A stretch of DNA of 64,000 nucleotides from contig CM043943.1 of assembly GCA_014529385.2 (NCBI GenBank), positions 101,307,855-101,371,854 on the forward strand, read 5' to 3'. Below are positions 45,953-60,775 of the stretch, one piece after another. A model generated the notes under the pieces. The model saw nothing but the letters and a program-made list of their open reading frames with translations. It was not told where the DNA came from and searched no databases. Position numbers and translations under genes: made by a program. Position 1 is the first letter of the stretch, and the number at the start of each line of letters is the position of its first letter. The DNA comes from Adiantum capillus-veneris. Taxonomy: Eukaryota; Streptophyta; Polypodiopsida; Polypodiales; Pteridaceae.

Positions 45953-47520
45953 TTCCTTTGTTACTCACCAGTATCTCTCCGAAAGGTATTCAAGGATCCT
46001 CCTTGTAACTAAGAGAGCAAAGGGACCACTGTAAGATGGAGCACTTGAAGTATTTGAAGGACTCTCTCCATTTTAGTGAGGATACCACTTTGTTTCTTTT
46101 TTTTTGAGTGTCATCTAATGAACTTTAGCCTCCTTGTCTACTTTGGTAATCATCTTCCAAGACATCACCACCAAATCCTACCTTTGAATATTTGATAACG
46201 GTACTATTAACTTTGCACACACGACTCAATTTGCGTGTAGTGTTGGGCTCAACATCCCAATGCCACATAGGTCCCAAGGTCTTACCACCCATTCCCATTT
46301 CACCCCACTACCATCAAGCTATGTTTCTTATGTTTTTTTTTCATAGGAGCTGTTTAATGAGTCTTATAAATTCTTTCCAATTGCATTTGGTCATTTTCAA
46401 GATAGGTGAGACAAAGATGTAAAGATACAAGTGGAATATGAACCAATTGTAAAGGAACTATAGTAGGAACAAGCACACAACCTTGCTTGATTGATCTTTT
46501 CACTTCAAACATTCCTACTATAGTATGGCCAATGTGGCCAACAACTTAAACATGAAGGCATGTAGAAAGAGCATATTGAATTAAAAAAAAATAAAAATCA
46601 ACTTGGGAGAAATTAATGTTATCAAACAAACTAACCTTTGTTCTTGTACATGTGAAACCATTTGATCCTCTCATGATAGGAAAAAGGGCTAAAAACATAC
46701 CTTTCTATTGAGTTCAAATCTATTTTACTTATCATCCTACATAAAAATTTCCTTCCGATCTTGTTTATCTTGTGTAAGTAATTTGTTCTCTCTCTCTCTC
46801 TCTCTGTGTGTCTCTCTCTCTCTCTCTCATCCTCATCAAACCCTAGCAAAATGGATGTGTGTGTCACAAAATTGTGGTTGATGAAGGAAGGGCTACTAGC
46901 TTTTGGGGAGATAACCTTTGTATTAATTTGTGTAGGATGCCAACTCACAAAATGAAGCAAATAGTTACTTGGTCCCGATTAAGCCCACCTCCAGCAGTCC
47001 TTTTCTGCCCAACATGTCGTCTGATAGTCCCTCACAAGCAATGAGGTTTCCTACCCATTCTTAAACAGCCTATCGCATTTCTTCCAAGCAGTGTGAGACA
47101 CACATTTCTTGCAATAATATTATTTTTTGTTGCATATATTATTGATTTAGTGATGTCGCTATGATCAAGCACAACCACATGATACACACATGACACATAG
47201 AGACAAATGTCCAAACTCAGTTGCCTCCTTCCCCCTTGAGTTGCGGCTTCGACTCACTTGCAATTACCAATGCATGTCGCCTCGACTTTGACCCCATCCC
47301 CCCCCACTCGAGACACGCACCTAGCTCCCATGCCGCCTTCCCTTTGACACTTGTCATCCCCTCCCTTTTATTTTCAAACCCACAATGGGCATCTTTTGAG
47401 ATTCTGCTTTTTAAAAAATGGTTCCTCCCCTATTGGATTTCTTATGTGTCGCCTCTAATAGGCTTCCAATAGCTTCAATTGCTAGAAGAATGGACTAGGG
47501 CAGTGAGCATGCAGACTGTT
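45953..47520. other. Spacer without recognisable gene; one (CT)n tract
   Basis: Right flank of copia-3. A (CT)n/(GT)n tract lies at about 46782-46830. Short frames near 46631-46960 lack motifs, and no tRNA or conserved protein was seen. Confidence 0.55.
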
Positions 47521-47526
47521 CACACA

Positions 47527-47750
47527 TGGAGGAAGAACTATTCCCGCTTGAATTTTGCAAGAAAATAATGTGAATATATTGAAATATACTTATATTTGCA
47601 AAAAATGGAGTGTTTTTTTTCCATGAACAACTAGCCGCAAAGGTGGTTGAGTACGCTATCTGTCCGCCCATTTTTTGCAAATATAAGTATATTTTAATAT
47701 ATTCACATTATTTTCTTGTAGAATCCAAGCGGGAATTGTTCTTTTCTCCC
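47527..47750. mobile_element. Foldback (MITE-like) element, about 224 bp
   Basis: GGAGGAAGAACTATTCCCGC (from 47527) onward for about 85 bp is repeated in inverted orientation at about 47667-47750 with roughly 90% match. The shared core includes CAAGAAAATAATGTGAATAT. The loop is about 55 bp. The transcript would form a long hairpin. No target duplication was recognised. Confidence 0.8.
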
Positions 47751-47847
47751 TTCTCAAACTGATTTTCTCCAACTTCCAACTAGCTCAAGGCTAAGTCGAG
47801 AGACATGTTTCCCGCTCTTGTGAATCTACACTCACATTTATTATAAA

Positions 47848-47921
47848 GTATTTCTCATAACTTGAGCTCATTGTTCATCTGCGCGCGCGGACGGAGAGTG
47901 AGCTCAAGCTATGAGAAATAC
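47848..47921. repeat. 23-bp inverted repeat with 28-bp loop
   Basis: The arms 47848-47870 and 47899-47921 pair at 22 of 23 positions (core TTTCTCATA and TTGAGCTCA). The loop contains GCGCGCGCGG. It is separate from the foldback about 100 bp upstream. Confidence 0.85.
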
Positions 47922-47939
47922 GAGAGGAAGCATAGATTA

Positions 47940-48593
47940 GGAGCGTGCTTATAACTGGAGGAGCCGGGTGGGCACGGCTTACATTAGGCCATGCTCGGGC
48001 AAGATGGACCACTGGAGAAGGTGCATGGATGGCTGAGAGAGTAGCACAAAAAACTGGCCTTGCCTTGGTGGATTGAGCCACATGAGGAGCAGCCATGTTG
48101 GCAAGAAGGGGCCTAATCATGGTAATGTCACCAATAGTAGGAAGTGCAACAGCGTCTGCAGCAGCATCTTCTTCTACAGGAGGAATTGCAGTAGGGTCTT
48201 CGTCTGCACAGCAACTGGGCATTCTTCTGTAGTAGCAGGGTCATCGTCTGCAGAAGTAGGGTCGGCAAGGGCCGGGGTCTCCATTTGGATGGAGAGTGGG
48301 TCGTGGCTTGCCTGATATCGAATGACAGCATTGATTCATCCGCATACTATTGCATCGCATTCAGCAACAACAAGTAAATGAGCTAGCCCACGTGGAGGCA
48401 TGGCAGCGTGGAGTGCGGGCGATGGGGTTGATGTTTGCCATAGCGTGTGATGCGCAGGAGGCATGGCTAGCTGGGCGCAGGGCAGTGTGGAGAACCAGCA
48501 AGGAGGTTATTTGCCACTGCAAGGAATGCGTAGGAGCATGGAAATGTGGATCCGCACAGGGCAGCCAGGATGGCCTGCTACGATGATACCATA
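47940..48593 (-). pseudogene. Leader and possible gag start of a truncated copia (copia-4)
   Basis: On the minus strand, directly inside the LTR, TGGTATCATCGTAGC (48592-48578) resembles the iMet primer site. An ATG at about 48285 (METPALADPTSADDDPAT) opens a short Ala/Thr-rich frame broken by stops. It could be a gag N-terminus, but no gag motif is visible. The remainder of the element is absent. Confidence 0.4.
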
Positions 48594-48811
48594 TGAGAAA
48601 CATACACACTACACAATAGACAGGCACACAAAGAGATGACGAAGGCGATGATCTTTGCATTAAGAGCGGTTGTTTAAATTACCCAAGACAGTGTGATTAG
48701 TTTTATAGGGCACCGTTTCCATTCTCCTTGGTGAGTCACACGACTCTTGGGATTTTGATTTAATAAATAAGTTACTTTTATTGGTTGCACCACAAGGAGA
48801 ATAATTTGACA
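48594..48811 (-). repeat. Candidate copia-4 5' LTR (218 bp)
   Basis: In plus orientation it starts TGAGAAACATACAC and ends AATAATTTGACA, TG...CA on either strand. It abuts an iMet-like primer site on the left. CTATAAAAC on the minus strand at about 48700 could be the TATA box. Its partner LTR is not in the window. Confidence 0.55.

Positions 48812-51738
<2,927 letters not shown>

Positions 51739-51800
<62 letters not shown>
51739..51800. repeat. (GA)n microsatellite, about 62 bp
   Basis: Perfect GA repeat between TTTGAGAG and TGAAAAGC. Confidence 0.98.
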
Positions 51801-51803
<3 letters not shown>

Positions 51804-52199
51804 AAAGCAAGGGTTTATTTCTAGATGAAGTCTATGGACTAGACTATAGAAGGATATTCCGGCATGTGTTGGCAAAGAAAGCTCTAATTATGTTTTTAAT
51901 TGGGTGCAAATATAGGACATCTACCAAATATAGTCATATTTATCCTGGTGCTCTGAAACCTTGTAGTCACTAAGATCTAATGGATGAAATGTATATATAT
52001 TGACAATACTATTCTTGTATGGTTGTATTTTTGGATTCTTTATAGAGTTTGGTTTTTTATTACGGTTTCTTGTTATAGTTGGAAATTGTGAGGTAGATAG
52101 GGTTGCCTTTGAGTGTGTATTTTGTACTAGTACCAATTCACCATATCATGTCTCTAAATGAGTAATATCTAGGAATCTACTATAATGACTGGATACATT
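51801..52199. other. Spacer without recognisable gene
   Basis: A/T-rich. The minus frame 52136-51921 shows no motif. Confidence 0.5.
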
Positions 52200-52902
52200 T
52201 AAATCAAGCTAGGATGTAGCATTCACATACACAATCGAGCCTTGGGATGTTTAAGCAAGACCCAATCATTTTCTTTAAAGGCTTGGACTCTTTTGTGCTT
52301 ATCAGCAACAGCCTTTTGCGTTTGCTATGAGATGGAGATACATTCTTAATCTTTTGGAAAGATTCTTGTAGGTCTTGGCTATACTCATATGCAAGCGAAG
52401 ATCTTCCCGTGTACCTTAAGTAGAAGGGGACTTTTAGATCTTTCCTCAATTCCTCAAAAGGTGCTTTTATTGTGGAGGTATGTACAATATTATTGTAGGA
52501 ATACTCCACTAAGGGTAATTACTTCTCCCATTGGGACCTTTGATATATTTCTGTTACATAGGCTTTTAGTAGATCAAGAATTGTTAGGGTAGCTATTTCA
52601 CTTTGGCCATCCGTTTGTGGGTGATAGGCTGAAGAGAAGTTTAGCCTTCTCCCTTAATTCTCAAAGAGAACCTTCCAAAAATTACTAGTCATTCTAGGAT
52701 CTCTATCTGACACTATGGGCATTGGCAAGCCATGGTACTTGAAGATTTGTGATATGAAGAGGGATGCCATTTGATAGTCTTTTTGACATGTATAAAATGA
52801 GCTTGTTTGTTGAACCTGTGTACTATTGTCCATATTCCCATATTCCCATGGATAGACCCACCAATAATTGTGATTAATTATGAAAGATACCAAATCTCTC
52901 AC
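52200..52902 (-). mobile_element. Ty3/gypsy integrase fragment
   Basis: Frame 52902-52654 contains QMASLFISQIFKYHGLPMPI, then VSDRDPRMTSNFWKVLF, the second catalytic Asp of a chromovirus-type integrase. Just downstream AYHPQTDGQSE (about 52630) carries the catalytic Glu. Frame 52509-52204 gives VEYSYNNIVHTSTIKAPFE, the usual sequence after the core, then a degenerate C-terminal part. The element is truncated on both sides. Confidence 0.82.
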
Positions 52903-53829
52903 TTTTGGCTTGTGTGTGTGTGTGTAATGGAAATTTATAAATAGTTTTTTATTGCATTTGATGGGTGGCTGTAAATTATGTGAAAGGATAGCACATTTAT
53001 TAATATTGCATTATTCAAGTGCTCTTTATGAGTTATGGTTAGTATCCTATTTGGATGGACAATCCATATTCATTTTGAGCATGCAATAAATCTATAAATG
53101 AAACTGTGGAAGAAGAAAATGGTCACTCTTGCACGGGGGGAGATTGCCGGCAATCCTGTGTGTTCTTCTTCTCCCTTTTCACCTCTCCGCTCTCCATGCT
53201 TGTATAGCACTCCACTCTAGGAGGTGAATTTGCACGTACTTTCATATTCTCTCTTGCTCTTCATCTCTCTTTCATTGGTCTTGCAATGGAATTGCCACAT
53301 ATTTAGCTTTGTTGGTTTCATTGCTCGTAGTATATTCTTTTCTATATTTCACAGGCCCTTTACACTCCTGTCTGTAGCAATGGGATCAAAGTCTTGGATA
53401 TGCTGCTCTAAATACAATCATAATTATGGAGAACTCGAATCAGGACAAAAAATAAAATAGAGATAAGTCATCTATTTTCTATGTCCATTCGCTTTCTCTT
53501 TATTTTCTTTCTTGCTTGCTATACTCTACCCTTGTAGATCAATTTAAACAAAATCATATGCTTATCTTTCCATAGAGTAGAAATAGTGGGAGGTTTGTAT
53601 AATAGGAGGAGGTCTATGTTAGCAGCAAGGTAACATGCACGGATACCATTTTTTGGAGTTCTCTTTGTAAAACAATTATTATTTTGATAAATCGAACATA
53701 TTGTAACTCCTATTTTCTCGGATAAACTCTGTAATTAATGAGCCAGGGCTACAAGCTTCTAGATTGTATCAACATGTCATTACCTAGCTTTGGTAGAACT
53801 CCAGATTATTAGTTTTGACCACCCAAAAA
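52903..53829. other. Spacer without recognisable gene
   Basis: A (GT)n tract occurs at about 52911-52925. Part of this stretch may belong to the LTR that ends at 54521, but its left boundary is not recognisable. Confidence 0.45.
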
Positions 53830-54521
53830 CCTTGGCTAGGGTATAAAAGCCAATTTTTGTAAGTTTTTTTATAAGTTTTGGATAAGAGATACACGGCATG
53901 AGCTAACGGTGCTCACTCCTTTCCTTCTTGTGCTTCCTACTCCCTCCCCAATTGTTGTCACATTGCAATCGCAAGTAAGAGCTCTACGCATTGACGTAAG
54001 CAGTTCACAGTATTTCGTAGCTTTTGGCGTCGCCGAGATCCGCGGCCTAATTTCATCATAACTAGGAATTTCCACTTTCAAATAAAAAACTAATCATAGG
54101 TGGGGTATTGGGGCATCATTGCTAAGCATTTAGATGCATTCTGGGTTGAAAATAACTAGGTCAAAAATCCACTACTGTTAATAATCGCGATTTTGGAACT
54201 TTACCTAAAGTGGGGTTTGAGACCATAAGCATGCGTGCTTAGGTCTTATAAACATGTCCTATAAATTTTGTTACGTTTGGATGTCATTTAATGCTGTAAC
54301 GAATGTGATTTGTTTACCAATGAGCGATTGGATTGCGGTGATTTCAGTCACTTGAGTGTAGCCTGAGTTAGATGTGAGTTGTTAATTGTTTTCCAAGAGA
54401 TTGAAAACCTCTTGTAACCTCTATAGTCAATCTAGGTTCGTCCCATGGATTGACAAATTGATCGTGGTTCTCGCTAATTCTACAATAAGATAGGATGGTG
54501 AGGTTAGACATGCGTCTCACA
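53830..54521 (+). repeat. LTR end of an Athila/Tat-type gypsy element
   Basis: GGTATAAAAGCC at 53837-53848 is a good TATA box. The segment ends GTCTCACA just before a primer site, which fixes the right LTR boundary at about 54521. The left boundary is unknown. No gag or pol follows on the plus strand, so only this LTR and the leader remain. Confidence 0.6.
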
Positions 54522-54523
54522 TT

Positions 54524-54544
54524 TGGCGCCATTGCCGGGAATCG
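54524..54544 (+). promoter_or_regulatory. tRNA-Asp type primer-binding site
   Basis: TGGCGCCATTGCCGGGAATC matches the site complementary to plant tRNA-Asp (TGGCGCCGTTGCCGGGGATC) with two G-to-A differences. This is typical for Athila/Tat gypsy elements. Confidence 0.8.
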
Positions 54545-57470
54545 AAGAGACCTTAACTAGGAAAAAACACGAGCGTCTTGTGAAGTTATCCTTTAACTTC
54601 CTCTAGGTTTGCCTAGAGTTCAAAACTTTCTTTTAGAAATGCATAGCTTAAAATGTCGTCTTTTGCTATGTTGAGGTAGCTTGGAAGTAGTCGTACTTGC
54701 TGCGTGTCTTTAGGATTGTAGGATTGTAGAAACAGATTAAGATTTTGAGAATGATTGGTAGACGAGATAAGTCTTAAGATCAGTGCTCAGAGAACCATAA
54801 AAATCAAGAAAACAAGTGTTTATGGACACTTTCCACAACCCCATTGCATGAGAATCTAGGAGTAGGGTAGGTAGGATCCGAGGTGGATTTCAAAACATTG
54901 CTCTCTCTGAAAGAATTGAGTGCGTGAGTTGTTATTGGAACCTGCAGAATTTCAGGTCTACGGCTAGAAATAGCTCGAAAAGACTCGAAACCACTCAATC
55001 CGACTGGAGAGTAAGCTTAAAAGTTGTTTGAACCAGTTGGTAAGCTCAAAGACACTTCGAGGTAAAAGTTTCAAGAGTTGGCCAAAACTCAGATTTTTTA
55101 CTTTTTCTTGACATTTTAGGCCAAATTAAGTTGTGACTTGATTCATACACCACCTTTTGGGAAGTGTTTTCCCCTCGAGTCACATGTACTTAAGGCTTGT
55201 TGTTCATTATTTGTTGAGTTAAGATAATATCTGCACTGAAACTTGCTAGTATGTCTTTTAGAAAATAGTTGCTGATAGCTGCAATCAAATTGAAATTGCA
55301 TGCCACTCTAGCTACTGATGGTTTTGATCACCTGATGTAGTTCTAAAAAAATTAAAAACAAAACATTGAATACATACATAGTGTAATAGAACTTAAATGA
55401 CAAGATAAATGAGCTATGATTACCATCATTTTATACATATGAAAGGAGATGTATACATGTAAGACATGGACTTGGGACTTTAGTTTAAAACGCTTAGGCT
55501 TTGACTTTGTACCTGCTTTATGTATTGTCCTGCCTGATAAATTATCATATAATTTTATACTTTATATGTTGGGGTTCTGCCCCTTCCAACCCTCTGACAA
55601 AGAATCAAAATACACCAACACATAAGAAATGTCAAAAAACATGTTAGAAAGTATTTGGAACTAACCAGCCTCACTTAAGCTTTAATGGGTTTTTAGCGTT
55701 CATAAAATTTTTGTGTTTTAATTGTTTCTTTTCACCACAAGGAAAAAAGAATCTAAATATTCATTGTCATTGAGTATCCCTTAAAGATCTACCACAATAA
55801 GTTATTTTCAATCATCAAGTCTAAGGTCCCCTATAAAAGAGAAATCAATTTGATAAATGAGGGCTTTTCTCATACTGTTGCCTTTGAAAGTGGACAAAGA
55901 CTCATGTATAAGTGCATCCCATAATGATTTTAGGTGGTAAATCTTGAAAATGGAATTGCAATATCACTCCATACCTATCTCCTCAATAGATTTTTGTTCA
56001 TATTGCTAGACAGTTCTCACCCCTTGTTTGCCACCTTAACATGCTAGATCTCCATTTTTTGCTTTACTTACCTACACACAAATTTATTTCCTAAATTTTG
56101 GGTCTTTAAAGGTGAAAAAACCTGCATTGTAACCACCCTATGCTGCATATTATGGAGGAAAAACTAAATATAATAATGATGACGATTCCAACTTTGGTGA
56201 TTTTGTTTCCTCTTAAAACAAAAAGTGTATTAAGATATAATTGTGTAAGTACACATACAATTTTTCTCTTTGTAATCAAGGTTACTATCAAGCCAAGGCT
56301 TGTTTGGACTTTTGTACCCAATGCCATGCTACCAACTTTGATGCATATGGTCCACTGGGTCAACACTTGAGCTCACATCATATGTATATTTCAAAGAAAG
56401 TGCATTTATTATTTATTGGGTAGCTTGTAACTTGAAAATATATTATATGAAATATGGGGACTATATTGTTTGCTTTTAGAGCTCATCAAAGTCACTAAAA
56501 TTTGAAAAAGAAAAAAAATTATTACTTCATGCTAAAACATTGAGAGCTGCAATGGGAAACTGGTGGAAACTAGAAGGCTATGGAAATTGGAAGGGTGAAC
56601 ATAAATTAGCAAAGTGAAGGCTAATAATATAGGAAATGAATATTCTCATATAATTGAAAAATTTAAAAAATTCTACAACTACAAGATTTTTCCAAATTCT
56701 GCTAAAAAGACCTAAATCTTTTTTAAAAAGCTCTAAATTAGAAGCTCCCAAAAATTAAGCACTCTTGGACAGTCTTCCAAGGGGTCCAATGAGCTTTCAG
56801 CAGTCCAATGGTTTGCCTGATTCCTATTGGCCAGAAGAATAAGGGGTCCAATGAGAGATTAAATGATCTATTTCATTACATAGTGCTCTCACAAAAGGGG
56901 AAAGGGGGACACATGTCAGAAGGCTAGCAATTATGATTCTAAATTCCTATTGGCTAAGCCTAGCATGAGCCAATGGGATTCTAGCATGAGTAAAATGCAT
57001 GAGGGGTCTACCGAGAGAGAGGGGGATAATTTTAGCAAGGCATTAGCACTGACACACACACTCACCCAATATCATGTGTGAAGGAAAGAAGACTCTCTCT
57101 CCTTCTCAAGCTTTAATGGAAAGCTCATCATCTACAAGCTTGTGAGAAGGGAGGCCTACACCAACAACTCTTGGCTTTATGATGCAAATCCAACCAAGAG
57201 CCAAGCTCCAATGCATGCTCATCTCCTCTCCCATGCTAATTGCCAAGCTATGCTAAGCTTTTATGAGTGACTATGTGAGGAGATATACTTCTTTCTTGTA
57301 AGAATACTCCTTCTTCCTCTCAATCTACTCTCATACCCCACTAGCTCTCACCATCTTTGAAGGTGTGTGAGGTCTTCGGTCTGAGACCAACAAGGAATTG
57401 ATGTTTTGTTTTAAAGTGTTTTCTTAGTGGTTGAAGCTTCCATCTTCATTGCACTAGCTAGTTATTGAAG
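54545..57470. other. A/T-rich spacer without recognisable gene
   Basis: Possible untranslated leader of the element ending at 54521, followed by unique-looking sequence. Between 56780 and 56980 several CCAAT/ATTGG boxes occur, followed by a CT-rich stretch near 57090. That could be promoter-like or an unrecognised LTR, but no TG...CA boundary or repeat partner was found. Confidence 0.45.
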
Positions 57471-57479
57471 GAACACAAA

Positions 57480-58440
57480 GGGTTGTATTGTAAAATGTCT
57501 CCAACCTTCATGCAGGCCACTACCAACCTTCATGCAGAGGCATTCAAAATCTTTCTTCACTACATGGCGTAGCACATGGAAGAATGTGCCATAATCTTTG
57601 AGGGATCCGACACGGTGTGGTTGCCAATGGATTTCCGCAAGGATCTCTATGCGAGAGATAAAAAATTTCAATTTCGCTTGTTGAGGTTTATTAAAGTCCT
57701 CACGGAATGGGACTAAGGGACAAAGGATTAAGATGATCTCATAGATTTGGGCATGGGGTGCATAGGCACCCAATTCATTTATTGAAACATGGTTCTAGTC
57801 TTACTTGTGCTTGAGGGCATGGATAAGGGAAAATAAAAGGAAAAGGTCAACCAAAGACCACATGTGACCATTGTGAAGGAATCAAATGAAGTTATCGAAC
57901 AAATTGATGAGCAGTGTGAAGCATCTATGGAACTCATCCTCTTGCAAGATCCTAGCTCCACTAAGAAGGAAGATCAAATGATAGAGGGAGATGAGGTGCT
58001 AGAGGAGGTCCAAACCTCCAAATTTTTACTTTGCATGCAATGGTCGTGGATGATCATCACTTTTTGTTCCTTGACGACATTCCAAAACATTAGGACTCAG
58101 AGAAGATGAGTCACTCGTAGTGCTTGCTATATATGCAGGCATAAAGGATCCCTATGGAAAGGAAGAGAAAGTAATTTTTCAAATTGACTTTAAAGATCAA
58201 GGTCTCTCAGCAAGCTTCTCTTTCCTCCCCAAAGAAAACAAGAAAAAGTTGGTGCAAATAGTAGCAATTACATTTGTTAAAATCATATTATGTGACTCTT
58301 TCTACAAAAGCGTATCAAAAAGCGCTTTTCATCCACACTAACCACTAATCGTGGTTGGTAGAGATGTTCGATCTAACATCAATCTTACAAAGAAAAATCT
58401 TGAAGAGAAGGATGAGGAAAGTGAGGTAAACAAATCTTAA
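57480..58440 (+). pseudogene. Unrecognised broken coding region
   Basis: A plus-strand frame from about 57498 reads MSPTFMQATTNLHAEAFKIF, then EGSDTVWLPMDFRKDLYA and KKFQFRLLRFIKVLTEWD, with several TAG/TAA codons. A second piece (57864-58109, EVIEQIDEQCEASMELILLQ) is acidic. A third (58120-58341) reads AIYAGIKDPYGKEEKVIFQI, DFKDQGLSASFSFLPKEN and VKIILCDSFYKSVSKSAF. Codon pattern suggests former coding DNA, shifted in frame at least twice. I recognise no family. A gag-like protein of a mobile element is one possibility. Confidence 0.45.
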
Positions 58441-59029
58441 CCTAGTAGATTGTCTATTATTCATTACTACAAGTCTTAAAGTCAATTAAAATGCTTTGCA
58501 AACAGTATACCATGTTGATAAGTTCGCAATGCATACTGGAGGTTCACATAATGTGTCCATGGGTAGAGATAGCTCGCTTTGGCACTACCTGAGACACCTG
58601 GGGCCATCGATTCTTAGAGTTGCTCACACAGAGTTCTCCAAGAATGGTTTTGCGGAGCTGCTATTAGCTAAAGTCCAAAGCATGAAGTGCCATACTTGCT
58701 AAAGATTCCCTCACCCTAAATGCTCACAAATGTACATTGGTGGACCGAAAGACAACATTGTACGCCTTTACAAGAAAGCACCCAGGCTCAGTCCTCTCCC
58801 ATTTCGCCTTGAGCCTAGGTCAAGGGTTGACAAACCAATAGGAAATTGTAAAATCCCTTGGCATCAAGTCAGCCATTTGCCCCATATCCACATATGTAAT
58901 TTGCAGTAAAACTAATCAACCATGCTGTAATATCCAAATTAATACATAATAATTATTTTTGTCAGCATTCCATACTTGTTTTTTTATTTACTCATATTTT
59001 CCAATAAATTTTATTTCTGCAACACATGC
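58441..59029. other. Spacer without recognisable gene
   Basis: A short plus frame at 58496-58702 (MQTVYHVDKFAMHTGGSHN) has no known motif. Nothing else seen. Confidence 0.45.
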
Positions 59030-59385
59030 AAAAAACTTCAAACATGGAGCCTCCCTTCGGGCCGACGGGCACATCTGGATGATCCTTTTGTGAAACAAGG
59101 CCGAGGGGGGGGGGGGGGGGGGGGGAGGTACGGAGTCAACCAAACCACATATGAGCACGGCGGGGTTGGACGGGGCACAAAAAAGCCTTTGTACATAGGG
59201 AGCAAATCTGTCACTCAAAGGGTCTTTTTTTGCCCCGTCTGACCCCGCCGGGTGCCGCCGTGCTCATATGTGGTCTGGTTGACCCCGTACGTCCTCCCTC
59301 GTTGCCCCGTTTTACAAAAGAATCACTGAGATGTGCCCCTTGGATGGGTGGCTTCATGTGCAAGGTTTTGTTTATGTCGACACCG
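59030..59385. mobile_element. Foldback element with a G20 run, about 356 bp
   Basis: Left arm 59030-59191 and right arm 59216-59385 are imperfect inverted repeats, separated by about 24 bp. Shared landmarks are GGGCACATCT, CTTTTGT(G/A)AAAC, GTCAACCA(A/G)ACCACATATG and GAGCACGGCGG. The left arm alone has an expanded run of about 20 G at 59106-59125. Arms fade gradually outward and no target duplication was identified. The element is GC-richer than its surroundings and lies just downstream (3') of the histone-fold pseudogene. Confidence 0.8.
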
Positions 59386-59571
59386 CTGGACGAGCCATGT
59401 GTAATGGTGGCCAGCTTAAATTTAACATACCCAACAATTCAAATACCTATAAAAAAAACAATGTACAAAATCAAGTTGAACAATTTCACAGAATGGTAGA
59501 AATTCTGCATTTGATATTATATGAAAAGATTACAAATCTCATCAAGAGAGAGTACATGGGATAATTTTTTA

Positions 59572-60509
59572 TTAATGAAGGCATCCTTCATTTTGTAAAT
59601 GGATTGCTAAAGCTAAATCCGTATTTTTCAATGTTACACGCTTAGCATACACCATACAGGAAACACCAACCTAAAACAACTACACCAAAATGTCTTTGGT
59701 GGCATCTTGTAGGGCCAATAAAGTTGTGTGTCGTATACGTCTAACAAAGTCACTATATTCATGCATTATCTCTCTCACCACCTGAGAGAAGGCCGCTTTG
59801 GGTATGATTGGCTCAATGCTTTTTTTATATTTTCTAATCTCCCACAAGAAACTATGCATGGCTTCCATCTTCCCTTTTTCTGTGATGTTGGTGGTGGTGG
59901 AGGAGCCGCCTGCCTAGTCCATTGAGGAGGATCATCATTATACTTTTTCCTCCTCTCCTCTAAGGCCTGCTGTTCTTCACGCATCACCTTGCCCTTTTTT
60001 CTCTTTGCACATTGCTTGGATCTTTGAGGTATTTTTGAAGGCCTTGAGCTCCCAACCTTTTCTTGCTAGGTGGCTTGAGCTCTATCCTTTGCCATCTTTC
60101 TCTCTACCTCTTCTCGTGCTTGTAAGTTTGCCAATTGATCTCTCTCCGTCTCGGATCTCTACCATTCCTCTTGCTCTCTTTGTCTTCTTTGCTCTTCTTG
60201 CACTCTTTCTGCTTCCTTCTTAGGTACATCTTTCTTTTCCATCTCCCTCATTCTTTTCCTCCTATTGGCCTCTCATGCTTTAGAACCAGGGTCACCTGGT
60301 ATTACCTTAACTACTATTTGTTGATTCATGGTGGAAACTTTGCAGCGTGGTTTCTGCAGTAGCCTGAGCACCAGTTGTTGTGATAATAGGTGAGGGCTCT
60401 GGATTTTGAAGAGGACCTTCGTATTCTTCTTTTGTTGCTCTTCTTTCTTGTGTGGATCTGTGTAGAGATGAAATAGATGGGGGATCTCACAGAGGTGTGT
60501 GGTTTGCAT
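59572..60509 (-). pseudogene. Histone H3-fold pseudogene, CENH3-like
   Basis: The segment 59868-59680 reads LWEIRKYKKSIEPIIPKAAF, VVREIMHEYSDFVRRIRH and TTLLALQDATKDILV. It aligns with the H3 alphaN and alpha2 region (LREIRKYQKS, VREI, ALQEA, LVGLF). After two in-frame TAGs around LF the frame continues to the H3 end with YAKRVTLKNTDLALAI, stop at 59572. The loop between VREI and ALQ is one residue longer than in canonical H3, and IIPKAAF resembles CENH3, the centromeric nucleosome H3. Upstream, after a one-base shift near 59850, the frame gives AAPPPPPTSQKKGRWKP and a long Glu/Arg/Lys-rich tail up to 60509, with several stops. The start is uncertain. An H3-like gene of another kind is possible. 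Confidence 0.78.
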
Positions 60510-60571
60510 GGTTTAATGGTCCAAGATCTCCAAAAATATGTTGCACAGTGGTTGAATCATTTGGATTCAAT

Positions 60572-60775
60572 GGTTGGGGAGACTAGTGGGCTTCTCGAGC
60601 GGGTTGGGGTGCTGGGTTATCCACTTGTGGTTGGGGATGTGGATTTGAAGCCGTAGATTCTGCATGGGGTTAGGGTTGGGGAGACTAGTGGGCTTCTCGA
60701 GCGGGTTGGGGTGTTGGGTTATCCACTTGTGGTTGGGGATGTGGATTTGAAGCCGTAGATTCTGCATGGGGTTAT
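60572..60775 (-). repeat. Two 102-bp tandem repeats upstream of the histone-fold frame
   Basis: Units 60572-60673 and 60674-60775 are nearly identical (GACTAGTGGGCTTCTCGAGC at 60581 and 60683). The period is 34 codons, so the duplication keeps frame. On the minus strand one frame is Pro/Gln/Asn-rich (HAESTASNPHPQPQVDNP), compatible with a disordered N-terminal tail. An ATG lies at about 60857 (MDDSHEQTGTTHTNTT). Confidence 0.7.

Noticed and set aside
47875-48660. Ala/Pro- and Cys-rich frames on both strands
   Set aside because: They overlap, shift and lack domains. The region is better read as a copia-4 leader.
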